Shown here in pieces: positions 1-12,557 of a DNA stretch of 64,000 nt; positions within the stretch are counted from its first letter, which is position 1, and each line of letters opens with the position of its first letter. The notes under the pieces were generated by a model. The model was not told the origin of the DNA, ran no database searches, and saw only the letters and a program-made list of their open reading frames with translations. A program made the translations under genes and the position numbers. The DNA is taken from NCBI GenBank assembly GCA_947561585.1, contig CANNZV010000874.1, positions 1 through 64,000 on the forward strand, written 5' to 3'. Source of the stretch: Caprella mutica. Its lineage: Eukaryota > Arthropoda > Malacostraca > Amphipoda > Caprellidae.

Positions 1-1962
1 CTATTAGAGAAAAGAGTCACTGTGATGATGTAATATCAGAGAAAAGAGTCACTGTGATGATGTACTATCAGAGAAAAGAGTCACTGTGATGATGTACTAT
101 CAGAGAAAAGAGTCACTGTGATGATGTACTATCGGAGAAAAGAGTCACTGTGATGATGTACTACCAGAGAAAATAGTCACTGTGATAATGTACTACCAGA
201 GAAAAGAGTCACTGTGATAATGTACTACCAGAAATAGTCAATGTCATGATGTACTTGATAATGTACTACCAGAGAAAAAAGTCGCACCAGAGAAAAGAGT
301 CACAATGATGATGTACTACCAGAGAAAAGAGTCACAGTGATGATGTACTATCAGAGAAAACAGTCACTGTGATGATGTACTATCAGAGAAAAGAGTCACT
401 GTGATGATGTACTATCAGAGAAAAGAGTCACTGTGATGATGTACTATCGGAGAAAAGAGTCACTGTGATGATGTACTATCGGAGAAAAGAGTCACTGCGA
501 TGATGTACTATCAGAGAAAAGAATCACTGTGATGATGTACTATCAGAGAAAAGAGTCACTTTGATGATGTACTATCGGAGAAGAGAGTCACTGTGATGAT
601 GTACTATCAGAGAAAAGAGTCACTTTGATGATGTACTATCAGAGAAATGAGTCACTTTAATGATGTATTATCAGAGAAAAGAGTCACTTTGATGATGTAC
701 TATCAGAGAAATGAGTCACTTTGATGATGTATTATCGGAGAAAAGAGTCACTGTGATGATGTACTATCAGAGAAAAGAGTCACTGTGATGATGTACTATC
801 GGAGAAAAAAGTCACTGTGATGATGTACTATCAGAGAAAAGAGTCACTTTGATGATGTACTATCAGAGAAATGAGTCACTTTGATGATGTATTATCGGAG
901 AAAAGAGTCACTGTGATGATGTACTATCAGAGAAAAGAGTCACAGTGATGATTTACAATCAGAGAAAAGAGTCACTGTGATGATGTACTACCAGAGAAAA
1001 TAGTCACAGTGATGATGTACTATTAGAGAAAAGAGTCACTGTGATGATGTAATATCAGAGAAAAGAGTCACTTTGAAGATGTACTATCAGAGAAAAGAGT
1101 CACTTTGATGATGTACTATCAGAGAATAGAGTCACTGTGATGATGTACTATCAGAGAAAAGAGTCACAGTGATGATTTACAATCAGAGAAAAGAGTCACT
1201 GTGATGATGTAATATCAGAGAAAAGAGTCACTTTGAAGATGTACTATCAGAGAAAAGAGTCACTTTGATGATGTACTATCAGAGAAAAGAGTCACAGTGA
1301 TGATTTACAATCAGAGAAAAGAGTCACAGTGATGATGTACTATTAGAGAAAAGAGTCACTGTGATGATGTAATATCAGAGAAAAGAGTCACTTTGAAGAT
1401 GTACTATCAGAGAAAAGAGTCACTGTGATGATGTACTATCAGAGAAAAGAGTCACAGTGATGATTTACAATCAGAGAAAAGAGTCACAGTGATGATGTAC
1501 TATTAGAGAAAAGAGTCACTGTGATGATGGAATATCAGAGAAAAGAGTCACTGTGATGATGTACTATCAGAGAAAAGAGTCACTGTGATGATGTACTATC
1601 GGAGAAAAGAGTCACTGTGATGATGTACTACCAGAGAAAAGAGTCACTGTGATAATGTACTACCAGAGAAAATAGTCAATGTCATGATGTACTTGATAAT
1701 GTACTACCAGAGAAAAAAGTCGCACCAGAGAAAAGAGTCACAGTGATGATGTTCTACCAGAGAAAAGAGTCACAGTGATGATGTACTACTAGAGAAAAGA
1801 GTCACTGTGATGATGTACTACCAGAGAAAAGGGTCCTTGTTATGATGTACTATCAGAGAAAAGAGTCAGTGTGATGATGTACTATCAGAGAAAAGAGTCG
1901 CTGTGAAGATGTACTATCAGATAAAAAAGTAACTGTGATGATGTACATAGAAAAGATGATGT
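1..1962. repeat. 32-bp satellite array, block 1
   Basis: About 60 head-to-tail copies of a 32-bp unit, of which AGAGAAAAGAGTCACTGTGA is the first part and TGATGTACTATC the rest. Each standard unit contains the 9-bp dyad TCACTGTGA. Variants (GTAATATC, GATTTACAATC, TTTGAAGATG) recur in a fixed order between about 940 and 1510, so the array has higher-order organisation. A rearranged segment near 225-300 recurs near 1660-1740. The array is cut by the window start and decays into A-rich DNA after about 1950. Related copies lie at 58478-59045 and 39568-39605. Confidence 0.97.
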
Positions 1963-2500
1963 ACTTATTAAAAAAGAGAAAAAAAAATTACAGGTTTCTA
2001 AAATCCTTATATTTTCAAATCTTACAAATAAGTTGCCATGTGTTCAGACCACTATAATTGGGATAAGGTACGAATTATCGGACAGATCCATATTTTCGAT
2101 CATGTAGGAAAAAGAATATAATTTGAGATTTAATTGTCATTTTAATCTATGTTTAACGAGGTAAATTTCAAAATAAAATATTTTTATCTTGATCGAAAAT
2201 TTGAAACCGTCCAATAATTCCTACCTTACGCTTCAATCAGTAAAGTTATTTCCGGGAATGGGATATTAGTAACCTGTGAAAAAAACATTATTGAAGGTAC
2301 GTTTTTATTTGACTGTACAAACTAATCTCACTATTCAGTGTGAGTAGAGGGAAATTGTAGGATCTTAGAGAGCCTCATTACCTAACTTCTATTTTTCCTG
2401 GGGTAACTATACATCATTAGGCACTTTTCGGAAAAAAGTTTAGAAAGTTTTCATAGGATTAAATAGAAGGAGAATAAAAGACATTTACAAGTTGGAGACT
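1963..2500. other. intergenic, no gene seen
   Basis: AT-rich DNA after the satellite. I see no coding region, inverted repeat or tandem repeat that I can support here. Confidence 0.6.
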
Positions 2501-2506
2501 TTATAT

Positions 2507-3035
2507 TTATTTATTGAGGAGGTATTTATTTAGCTTTAAAATTTCCTTTCGTGCTATGTGTTTCACATAAATATTATCTGCAATTTTCTGTCCTCTAGGA
2601 TCATACCATCTCATACCTGCCGATATCAAATTCTGTTCATGTGAATTCCTGCTTCGTCTCCCATCACCAAATCTTAAAGAAATCGCTCCAATCGCTCCAT
2701 GTACCATTGACTAAAGGTTACTCGCTTCTGCAAATCATCTTTCAAAAGTTAGTGTTTGATGGACATTTTGTAGACATGAAATTCCAAATATTTTCTTACG
2801 ATTCGGGGAAGAGAGCTCACGAGATTTGTAGATTATCCCGAATACTTTTTGTAAGAAGTTCAAAACTGTTCTTCTCAACAACAACAATAACATTTCTTTG
2901 TATGGTTGATGTTGAAGGTGAAGGAGATCCAGCAAACTTTAACGCAAATTTTCTCCTCACTTCTTTAATACTTTTGCACTCAATGGAAATCCAAAACAAG
3001 AAACTTCGTTTATCACGTCAGAGCTGCATTTTGAA
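2507..3035 (-). pseudogene. probable transposase-derived fossil
   Basis: Minus-strand fragments in different frames (about 2999 down to 2817, 2935 to 2735, and 2707 to 2507) read as one decayed protein. The upstream part has a basic stretch followed by a GSPSPSTSTIQRN-like segment, which resembles the N-terminal helix-turn-helix region (DUF4817-like) found beside some arthropod IS630/Tc1/mariner transposases. Lower down, a DEAGIH-like segment could be a remnant of the first catalytic aspartate region. Frames change at least twice and stops intervene, so it cannot be functional. The assignment is by resemblance only and could be wrong. Confidence 0.35.
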
Positions 3036-3049
3036 GACTAACTTTATTT

Positions 3050-6000
3050 AACCTTTTTACTTTTAATTTATGACTTTTTCTGTTATCATGGATTAAAAAG
3101 TATTCTTAAAATCCTGCTAGTTTTCGGACATTAAACCTAATCTTAACAAATCAATTTGTTAAATAAGGTTTGAAATAAGTTCGCGCAAGAACGACTTCAG
3201 CACTTATTTCTCCAATCTGTGGAAAAACTAATAGGAATATATAAAAAACGAACTAAGTGGTTATAGCTGACATAAATCTATATTAGCCAAAGAAAATCAC
3301 ACGAAAATACTGTAGTTGTTTAACAAAGTTATGGATATTTTAATTTCTTTTCCGTTTTCTTCACTCGTACTGTTTTGATGATTTCTAAAAGCATTAATAA
3401 ATATATTTACATAAAGTTATTTCTGTCGAAACATATCTTAAGAATTTCCTGTTTTATAATTAATTTCTTTGATATAGAACCTTATATATTGAACATATTC
3501 TAAAGTGATCAATTGCTTACAGTTTTTCTGTATTGTATTGAATGAATTTAGTTGTTTGTTCCAACGAAAAATAAAAATAAATGTTTTTTTGGGGATTTAA
3601 ATTACAAACGGGTAAAACTACAGATAAAATGAACTATGTAGGCAGGAAATTCATCAAAACAGGAGGAAATCCACTTGTTTGGTCGCAAATATTCACGCAG
3701 AAAGCAATCTGCATGAGATGTAAAGGAAATACGTAAATAATAATAAAATATTGGATCGAATGAATTTGGTTTATCCATATTTTTATTTTATTGTAAATAA
3801 AATCTCTCAAACTTAATAGGATAGCTTGGAAAGTAAACAAATTTAGAGTAGCAATATTTCCAGTTACTCTATGCAAAAATAAATAATAAATAGAGGAAAT
3901 TGATAATTATCATTGTCTCCAAATTAATTAAATCTGCTATATATGTTATGCATGCATTTTCACTTTGACTAACCTATATATTAATGGTCATTATATGTCC
4001 TTTCAATAATGTCAATTTCTATGAAAATCAAATGTTAATTGATAATCGCACTCATATCATTATAACTATATGAACAGTTTTATATAGTTCACTCATATCA
4101 CTATTTTTCATATACGATAATATAAATGAAAATAGGCAAATAATGAGATTTATACTGTTATCTGTTATAACAGCCAGAATTGATAGCTATTGTATAAAGC
4201 CTACCATTCCCCTTACACCACTGCCATCACTCAATTGTAGCGGTACAGAACTACTACTCTTCTAGTGAACATTTATTGCCCCTTAGCTTTGTAGATGAAA
4301 TATAGAGATACACTGTGGGTAATTGCCTCGTGTTCATCGGGTCTGTGAATGGTGTTGTTATCGTTAACTAGCAGGAAAACAGGCTATTTCCAGGGTACTT
4401 CTACTGATTTATAGGAATTACATTCAAATCTATATGTAATATATGCTACAGATTAGTGATTAATTAGATATCATTATGAAGAATAGTACTGATAATCATA
4501 GGAAAATAATGGTAACATGGATAATTATTTACTGCTATTTTAATTATATGGTTAGTCATAAATAAAAAATAGATTTATTTACGAAACTTTTAAAATAATA
4601 TAAAAAAACTCACACAAGAGAGAATATTAATGAGGTTAATATTAATAAAGTTATTAATAACTTACGATAACTGAAACACTGCAAATTGAAATTGCAAATG
4701 TTTGCAGTTTCAAAATTACTGCGTTAATTTTGGATAATTTATAACTTTACTCTGAAAGTTACTCTCTAAAATTACTCTGAATTGATTTTCATCTCATGAA
4801 TAGAATTTTGGGGAATTTCGCAGTCCTCGATGATTTACATTAGAAAGTGAGATTAAAAAAATATATGTCTTGAAACAATCTACCCTCTTAGAAATTTCTG
4901 ATTGACCGGTAACACCCATTTCCTGAGTACTGAGAGTGTCAGAGTACTGTGACCTTTTCTTAATTTGATTATTTTACAGCATTTATGTTTGAAAATTCAT
5001 TTAATGAACAAATTTTTAATTCATTTCATCATAGGGTAGATTAATACTTTCACTTACATCGATCTGATAGCAAAAATATTTGCATGCACCTATAAAACTT
5101 ATGGCTATTTTAATTCTTCTCTGCTTTTAATGCTATATTAGTGGTCCTTCGATTAATTGATGTAATAACTTTTAAGTTGCATTGGAAAACTCTAACCTAA
5201 TAATATGCATATTGCATGATACATCACATTGTAATTAATTCCATCTTTTTATACGCCACAGTTACGGTTATTATAATCGAAGGCTTTTGTTAATTTATCT
5301 TCTATTCGATAAAAGCGAAACAAAACATCATTGTGTTTTTACTTGAATAGTAAAAGCTACATATAGAGTAGTTATTTTCTCACAATAAAAGTTGTTCTAA
5401 TATATACTGTTGAACGACGAGTGAAATTTACAGTCAAAATACTACCTATAATAGTATAACTATAAAATTATAGTTAAATTTGTTTTATGACGGAGTACAA
5501 CCTACAGACCAATAAACTAATGCATATCTGATCACTCTATAATGTATTCATTGAATTTCATCAATTAGAACTTGAATCACAATTTGATGTCTCTGGTAGA
5601 AGAGTCTCGTGACATCTTAATTGGACAGGGAAATTGATCTCTTAATTCTACTCGCACTTTTAGATATACTCTTTTTTTCAACTAAATGTCATACTATCAA
5701 GAACCATCCAATTGCTTATGATTTTTGAGTTAATTTACAATATAGATTTCACAATTTTTAAGCTCCATATTCAACTCATTTTTCCACCCCCCTATAATCA
5801 CCCTTTTTCTAAGCTCCATATATTCACCACCACATGAATAAATCTTTATATTAATGTCCAACAAAATAAATATTTTCTTATAAACGTACAATTTCTGAAA
5901 ATATTCAATTATTTCAAACTCTTTGAAAGATAAAAATGAGATTGTTTTGATTATATGTGATATGAAGAAATCTTAAAATAATGCAAATTCTTGATAGTTT

Positions 6001-6057
6001 TCGCACATGGAACTATTTGTTAGAATTCCTTATTATTTTTAGAATGTATCCTAACAT
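3050..6057. other. long AT-rich intergenic stretch, no gene seen
   Basis: Three kilobases of AT-rich sequence without a convincing open frame. A patch of more balanced composition at about 4190-4400 stands out by eye, but I could not read a protein or a structured RNA in it. Confidence 0.6.
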
Positions 6058-6187
6058 ATAATTATTATCCTATCTATTATCCATTATTATTCTATCTAGT
6101 ACCCATAATTATCCTATCAATTACACTATCCTATCAATTACACATAATAGTCCTATCTACTACCCATAATTATCCTATCAATTACAC
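6058..6187. repeat. short imperfect minisatellite, TATCCTATC/ATTACAC type
   Basis: About five imperfect copies of a roughly 22-27 bp unit built from CCCATAATTATCCTATC and AATTACAC. It stops where the inverted-repeat element at 6188 begins. Confidence 0.7.
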
Positions 6188-6370
6188 GGTGGCCGAACAA
6201 CTTGCAGCCGGACAATTCTCCGTGAGGACAACTCGCCTTCGGACAATTCGGCGTGAGGACAACTCGCTGCTAGGACAATTCGCCGCCAAAACAACTTGCC
6301 GTGTGATATATGTTTTACCGTCGTATACACTATTTATTTATAAAAACAAATTTTAAATATAATAAATATA

Positions 6371-7893
6371 CAGTAGCGAGCATAAGTTAAGGGACAGTGA
6401 AACAAATTCAACATTTTGTTTATAGCAAAGAAAATAGTCAACGAAAATACGCGAAACTTAATAAAAAAGAAGTTACACATACTGTGAGTGTTTGCTAGAA
6501 ATATTAGCAAAATCAAATAAATATTTACTTAAATATTCAACTATTGCCATTAGAGACCAAAAAAGACACCGAGCAAAAGTTAAGGAATAGTTGTTATTGC
6601 ATTAACCATTGGCTAATTAGATATACAAAATTAGTATTTTGTGAAAACTCCTGTATTTTTGATGACCTCGTTGCATCGATTTTAATAGGATTTAATATTT
6701 TTTTAGCAGAATTATGGAGTTATCTTTTGCCACTCTTCTTTCAGGAATCCCCACAGTTAATCCTGATTTTTGGGATTGCGTTCGTGAGCACCATCACCAA
6801 TAATTACCTTCCAATTTATTTTAATGGGGTTCAACTCGGGGCTCTGAGCAGGACAGCTTATAAGAGAAACTCATTTACTTTCTATGCGTGCTTTCACAGT
6901 TATAGCCATGTGACAAGGAGAATTGTCTTGCATCAATTTCCGTTGTTGAGTATCAAATGATTGCAAATATGGAATGCAATGGTTGATAATAAGTTGCGTA
7001 TACACTGCTGAGTTTACCACTCTATGCACATGAACAAATGGGCCTGTTCCCTCCGCATAAATCGTTCACCCACATTACCTCGAATATACTTTTTGCGGTT
7101 ACTTCCGATCACATTAAACTTAGATTCGTCGCTAAAATGAACCATGGACCACTACTCCTTTGACCAAACGACACGCTCCTTGGCAAACTGAAGCCTTGCA
7201 TTTTGGTTCTTTTTTGATATCAGGGCTTCGATGCATGCATCCAGGCATTTAATCCTACCCTGTTCAAACTTCTAGAAACTGTGAATCTAGAGACACTGAG
7301 ACCAAGCGTTTCACTCATTTTGGCCAGAAATACCTGCAGCAGTCTTGAAACGGGTCCTTTATGCACAGTCTTACCATGGCACGATCTTCTCTGAGGGTAG
7401 TTTTTGGTGGTCTTCTTGATTCTCGTTTTGCATCAATTGAAGCACATTCTTTAAAAGTATTAACAATGCGATGCTCAACACTCTTAGATCTTTATATGAT
7501 GGTTGCAATTTCAGAAAGTGACTTTCCATCCTTGTGATGGTAAAAAAAAAAGTTTTATCACAGAGAGATACTTGATTCCGTGTAACAGGTGTAATGGCGG
7601 CGATAGTTTTGTTCCAATAACTTGATGTCCTTAGTAACAATTTAATACATTGAAACAGTCATTTCAACTAAGATTATTCAGTTTATACCCGTTTATTAAT
7701 AACTGTTCGTTAACTTTTGTTCGGTGTCTTTTTCGTCATCTGATGGCAAAAGTTAAATATTTTAGTAAATATGTGTTTGAAATACCCTTAGGATGTGTAA
7801 CTTTATTTTCACGTACTTTCGTTGTCTAGTTCTTTTACAATAAACAAAAATGTTTATCTTTTTTCACTGTCCCTTAACTTATGCTCGCTACTG
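6371..7893 (-). mobile_element. Tc1-like transposon, complete ends, decayed
   Basis: The two ends are near-perfect inverted repeats of at least 30 bp starting CAGTAGCGAGCATAAGTTAA, and the element is flanked on both sides by TA, the target duplication of Tc1/mariner elements. Length is 1,523 bp, normal for the group. Transposase remnants lie on the minus strand. This is a different family from the three copies at 8640, 18133 and 63060. Confidence 0.93.
6606..7640 (-). pseudogene. Tc1-type transposase, inactivated
   Basis: Read on the minus strand in several frames. A helix-turn-helix region ends near a PPKTTLREDRAM segment (about 7430-7370). The catalytic core follows: a SDESKFNVIGSNRKKYIRG block (about 7130-7070) with the first aspartate, a QDNSPCHMA block (about 6930-6900) with the second, and SPELNPIK (about 6845-6820), where the family normally has SPDLNPIE. 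The third catalytic residue is therefore lysine instead of glutamate. Several in-frame stops and frameshifts occur, for example in the C-terminal stretch after GDGAHERNPKNQD. The family cuts and pastes DNA between TA sites; this copy cannot make an active enzyme. Confidence 0.88.
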
Positions 7894-8639
7894 TAAGCTG
7901 CGTGTTGTAAATTATTATCAAATTTTCTTAGCAGTATTTGAAAATGTTTTCTTTTCCATTTCAAAAGTTAAATTTTAACTATTATATAAACATAGCGTGT
8001 GTTGTAAATAAACAATAAAAATACTTCGTTCTATTTGAAAGTAATTTGCTAAAAATGATTTGCTATTGGAAAGAAAACAAGGCCAGGTGTCTTCTTAATA
8101 CGTTTAAAAATCATTTCAGTTTAAAACTAGTACATCAGTGTAAATAAAAGGTTATTTAACTACGAAGTAGAAGTTTTTGTATTTGGTGTTGACTAATAAG
8201 TTACATTTACTATCACCTCATCATTTTCCTCTTTTATTCGAGAGACCTGTCACCTGTGCTTGTGTCCCTTTTCATCTCTTTCCTTGGTAAGTGATTGCAT
8301 CCACGAAGTAGCTTTTCTGCATCCATGAGTATTGTCACGAACTGGTGGTTGGTGCCTTTGTTAAAGGAGTCACTTTGCTTTCTAACTTATTTTTCCTGTT
8401 CCTTGCATTTAATTTCCTTTTGAAGTCAACTAGAAAGCCTTTCGTTTCGAAGCAGACGTTAAACACTTCTAAATTTAAATTTATAGCTGTAGTATTTTTG
8501 GCGGCCTGAAATATTCTAACAGATATAACAAAAAAAAACTAATTAATTGAAATAATGAAATTTATCAACCACTGTTTTACGTCAGTTTTGAGCGTATAGA
8601 AGCAAATCATTGTTCAATTTTATAATATTTTTAAATATA
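7894..8639. repeat. interior body of family A element; part is repeated at 27.95-28.15 kb
   Basis: Non-coding body between the two nested Tc1 copies. The part at about 8205-8410 (including TATCACCTCATCATTTTCCTC and a GCATCCATGAGTATTGTC segment) matches 27950-28110 in the same orientation. The interior therefore belongs to a dispersed repeat. Confidence 0.65.
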
Positions 8640-10266
8640 CAGTAGCGGACAAAATATAAGGGTAGGCAAAAATAAGTTATCTAAATCTTTAATTTTATAA
8701 AAAGTACAAAACACACATTATTGAAATTTTGCACGTATATTCATATAGAACTCATATGTATTCGTATGAAATTTCAAAGCATTTGGACAAAGATTCTAGG
8801 AAAAGTTCCATATTTTACTTCAAACACTAAATTTTGCTCTGGTCAAGAGTTAAGGGTAGCCATCATAAACTTTGAAATATTCGCGGATATTGGCAATTAA
8901 CTTAATAATTGGTGAATAATTCTTTGCTATATCACTTCAATACATCTTCTACCACAAAATTCTACAAATTTGTTACAATATGAAGGAGTTATACATCTTT
9001 AATTCATCCTCAAGAAATGTCCACAAGTTTCCCCTCTGATACAGTCTTTAATTGTCGTTGCAAGAGATTTCTATTGTCACATGAAGGTCCAAAACGATTG
9101 TGCAAAATATTGTGGCTCAACATAAGCAGAATGGAGATGTTGATTCAAAACCGGAAAATGGTAGACTTCCCAAAGCATTGCTGAGAGAAGATCATGCAAG
9201 TCTTCAAAGTAGCTTGGAAGGTAGTTTCAACAGTTCTGGTCAAATTTTTCGTGAAATAGATGTCATGTCTGGTGGTACGATGTCCCAGTCTACTTTCTTG
9301 CTTCGACTTCAACAAGTTGGTTTGCAATAATTTGTCCCTGCATCGGAGCTTTCAATCTCAAAAAAGAAACGGAAAGTGATACCTGTGTTTTGTCATGAGT
9401 ATGTCGTTTGGACGATTGATCAGTGGTCGAAAGTACATTCTAGTGATGATGGAAGAAAAATAGAAGTCTTTGGTTCTTATAGGAAAATACAAATTGAGCG
9501 TAAAGTAGGGAAAATATTAACTCTGAACTGCGTCAAGAAAACGGTAAATTTTGGAGGAGGTAGTGCGATGGTCTTGGTGGTCATTTTTTCTGCTGGACCT
9601 GGTTCCATTGTTCGTCTACGAGGAGGAGTTATTGCCGAAGTATAAAACAGATCTTTCGTAATCATCCCTATCAACAAGCAGCTGACTTTCAACCACCGAG
9701 TTTCAAGCAGGACAACATACCTTACTACTCAGATAAAAAAAGTTACGACTCTATTAGAAGATGAAGAAATTGCTCTAATGAGCTGGTTTCACAGAGTCCT
9801 TACCTCAATCGAATTGAGATTGTTTGGATAATAATTGGAGACTGTACTCAGAGAAGAAAAATAAGAAATGTGGAATAATTGTGGACATTTCTCGAGGATG
9901 AATAGAAAATGGATAACTCTTTCATATTGTGCCAAATTTGTAGAATTTTGTGGTAAAAGATGTATTGAAGTGATATAGTAAAGAATTATTCACAAATTAT
10001 TTAGTCAAATAGCCAATATCCTGGAATATTTCAAAGTTTATGATGGCTACCCTTAACTTTTGACCAGAGCAAAATTTAGTGTTTGAAGTAAGATATGGAA
10101 CTATTCCTGGAATATTCGACTAAATGCTTTGAAATTTCATACGAATACATATGAGCTCTATATAAAAATAAATGCAAAATTTCAATAATGTGTGTTTTGT
10201 ACTTTTTATGAAATTAAAGATTTAGATAACTTGTTTTTGCCTACCCTTATATTTTGTCCGCTACTG
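8640..10266 (+). mobile_element. Tc1-like transposon, second family, copy 1
   Basis: Terminal inverted repeats of about 50 bp start CAGTAGCGGACAAAATATAA and end with the complement (CTACTG at 10261-10266). A TA precedes the left end; the right flank now reads ATG instead of TA, so the duplication has mutated. The internal sequence is about 95 percent alignable by eye to the copies at 18133-19725 (opposite strand) and 63062 onward. Confidence 0.92.
9095..9915 (+). pseudogene. Tc1-type transposase, inactivated (copy 1)
   Basis: An N-terminal DNA-binding segment (9100-9327, containing KQNGDVDSKPENGRLPKALL) is followed, after a stop at about 9328, by the catalytic core at 9376-9645: a VHSSDDGRKIEVFGSYRK block and then VKKTVNFGGGSAMV and AGPGSIVRLRGGV, the typical middle of Tc1 transposases. 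Further down, LLEDEEIALMSW (about 9750-9785) precedes a garbled version of the SPDLNxIE box that is intact in the copy at 18133. Stops and small indels separate the pieces, so no active enzyme is made. Confidence 0.88.
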
Positions 10267-10354
10267 ATGTAAATGATGAATACATCGGCAAAACAAAAAT
10301 CACGCGGTGAGCTGTCCTCACGGTGAATTGTCCAGGCGAGTTGTCCTAGAAAAC

Positions 10355-10626
10355 AAAGGAATGTTTCTCAGAAAGGTTCTATTGTTTGAAGGGAAGCCTT
10401 AAAGGTACTTTGAAAGTTAACACAATGAGATTATTAAATTGAAACAACCGGATAAATTTATTAAGTTGATGATAGGTACCATGACATCGTTATAATTATT
10501 GTTGCTCACACTTTGATAATTTAATTCGGGTTTAAACTATTGACAGTGGTATGTGTCTGTATCACTTTGTGGTATATAAATTTGTACCAATACGTAGTTA
10601 ACGTGTTAAAGACAATTCCACGTTTG
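10355..10626. other. unassigned DNA between element ends
   Basis: AT-rich non-coding sequence between the right end of the family A element and a further family A-type terminus at 10627. It may be the body of a broken second copy. I see no frame in it. Confidence 0.4.
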
Positions 10627-10660
10627 GGTTCTAGGACAACTTGCTGTCGGACAATTCGGT
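10627..10660 (+). repeat. isolated family A terminus abutting the gypsy element
   Basis: GGTTCTAGGACAACTTGC followed by TCGGACAATTCGG is a typical family A end (two motif units). It joins directly to the degraded C-terminal end of the retrotransposon integrase, so it marks an insertion or truncation junction. Confidence 0.65.
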
Positions 10661-10666
10661 TTCTTC

Positions 10667-11340
10667 GATCTTTCCGCTTGGTAGTTTGATAAGGTAGTCT
10701 CTGAATTCTCCTTTTCCTACATTCACTCCAACTTTATCCCATCTTTTACTTATTGGAGTTCGACATGAGTTGTAATTTCTAATTCACTCAAAGATTTAGA
10801 TGACCTATCAGACGTTACTCTCATGTAATTATTATTCCTAGCAATTTTGTTGTCATGTTCTACCATTATTTTATTCAACTTCTTTTTGAATAGTGAAACA
10901 TGTCCTCATTGGTTTCCTGAAAACTATTTCGGAAGGAGATAGTCCTTTTTCGCTTGGCGTGTTCCGCCATTCCAACAAAGCTTTATGGAATTCTTGATTG
11001 TCAATATTCCCATCTTCAGTTACTTTCATTATCAGCATTTTATTGCTTTTACCGAAGCTTCTATGAATCCATTGGATTGAGCGTAATATGGTAAAGATGT
11101 AATGTGGCTTACTTATCATTCCTTCAAAAACTCTTTGAATTCTCTCGAAGAGAACTGTGGACCTCCATATGTCCTGATTCTTATAGGAACTCCAGTACTG
11201 CTGAAACACTTCATACATGCGTTGATTAAATCTTTTGTCTTAGTGCTTCCTGATTTAAATTTGTAAATCACTGGCCATGCTGAGAATTTATCCATGTATA
11301 AAAGATAATGTTTTCGTTTGTACGAAAAGAAATCAAGATG
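10667..11340 (-). pseudogene. gypsy integrase core and C-terminal domain, broken
   Basis: The frame at 11218-10871 contains the end of the integrase core, with ALLEWRNTP followed by GLSPSEIVFRKPMRT, a signature of gypsy integrases. Upstream (about 11340-11100) shifted frames give IRIRTYGGPQFSSREF-like sequence, where a catalytic aspartate would be expected in the DGGPQF box but reads Y here. Downstream, 10870-10667 reads as the C-terminal chromatin- or DNA-binding part, ending in KLPSGKIEET, with stops. The family inserts the cDNA into the genome; this copy cannot. Confidence 0.85.
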
Positions 11341-11379
11341 AATCTCTTCAAATTTTCTGTACTATTTCTTCTAAATTAT

Positions 11380-11785
11380 CAGTGGTTCTTTCTGTTGGCT
11401 TGGCAATAAAACTTGACAATTGGTACAGTTACTTATCATATTCCTGATTTCGTTGTTCATTCCAGGCAGCAAACATACATTCTTTCTCTCCTTCGTGTTC
11501 TCTCGATGCCCTGATGAGCTGAGTGTAGCTGCTTCAACATCTCGGGTTTTGCTTTTATAGCAACTGCTATACGTTTTCCGTATAAAACAAGTCCATTTTC
11601 AGTAGAGAGTTCATGCCGTATGTTCCAATAAGGCAATATATCGCAGTACATTTTTCACTTTTTACGAATGAAACCTTGTTGACTACGTCTACTAGTTCCT
11701 GATATAGAACATCATCTTTCGCTATAGCGCAAAGTTTTTCAATGATCGGGTCATCTATTCTTGACTCAATGTCTTCTTGACTCAA
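11380..11785 (-). pseudogene. gypsy H2C2 zinc-finger region of pol, broken
   Basis: Minus-strand frames at 11785-11567 and 11651-11457 overlap through a frameshift near 11650. The second has YGKRIAVAIKAKPEMLKQ and then a LHSAHQGIERTRRR segment (the two histidines). After a stop at 11457, ISNCTNCQ (about 11440-11410) gives the two cysteines. This HHCC finger precedes the integrase core in Ty3/gypsy elements. Confidence 0.82.
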
Positions 11786-11799
11786 TGTCTTCTTGATTT

Positions 11800-12510
11800 A
11801 CTTAAGGGGATCGTAAATAGATTTCTGAATTTTTCTTATTAATGAAGTTATGTTTATGAAACTTTGAACGTATATATAAAATTGAATTCTAAGACATTTT
11901 TTTCATGATATTTTTCGATTGGACGCATAGAAAATGAGTTATTCGAAATTCGAACGAATTTCGAACCGTTTCTTAAAAGTATAGGACTCCGACAATTTTG
12001 AAGTTACGGCTTTGTTTTTTTTTTGCATTCGAATTGCAATTCGATTCTCTACAAAATGCTGGAAGCTGATTTTTGAATTTCGTATTAGTTTTTGAAAATA
12101 ATTTTTTCCAAAAAAAGAACATCAAAAAAAAAAATATATATTTCGAAAATAAATTCGAAATTCAAAAATCGGCTCTCAGTGTTTTGTAGAGGATTTCCTG
12201 AAAAATGAAATGCAAAAAACCCCAGCTCCATAGCTAGCTCCAAACAAAAATAGCTCTATACTTTTGAATACAAAAATTTTACACGTTTTAGAAGTGTCAG
12301 AAAACGAGGATAAATTTTTTAAAAATTCGTTTATTGCTCTGTACGGCACTCAATCCCCGTGAGACCCGGATGCTCACTATTAGCCACTCAAAGGTGTGGG
12401 TATCAAGAAAATTTTCCATGAAGATTTTTGACACTATTAACTATCTATTTCTGAAATAAAAAAATCAATAAAATTTTCAGATTTTTCCAAATAAGTATTT
12501 CCCCTGAGTA
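11800..12510. repeat. palindromic repeat inserted in gypsy pol (copy 1)
   Basis: AT-rich, with internal inverted symmetry around motifs such as ATTCGAACGAATTTCGAA and GCATTCGAATTGCAATTCGA. It shares long stretches with 30300-30695, including TTTTCCATGAAGATTTTTGA near its right end. It separates the RNase H part of pol from the zinc finger, so it arrived after the retrotransposon. Confidence 0.75.
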
Positions 12511-12557
12511 TCAACCTTAAGAACATAGTGATCTAACTCCCTCTCTGCTTCTTCATA

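Larger units (their letters stand above)
6188..10354. mobile_element. motif-array inverted-repeat element (family A), with two nested Tc1 copies
   Basis: The left end (6188-6300) is an array of a GGACAATTCGCCG-like motif, about 15 bp apart. The right end (about 10305-10354) carries the same motif inverted, and the sequence just inside each array also matches in inverted form (CCGTGTGATATATGTTTTACCG against the complement of 10285-10315). The outer bases are GGTGGCCGAACAACTTG on the left and, read from the right, TTTTCTAGGACAACT. Two Tc1-like elements (6371-7893 and 8640-10266) sit inside. Subtracting them leaves about 1,017 bp. No coding capacity belongs to the element itself. Confidence 0.8.
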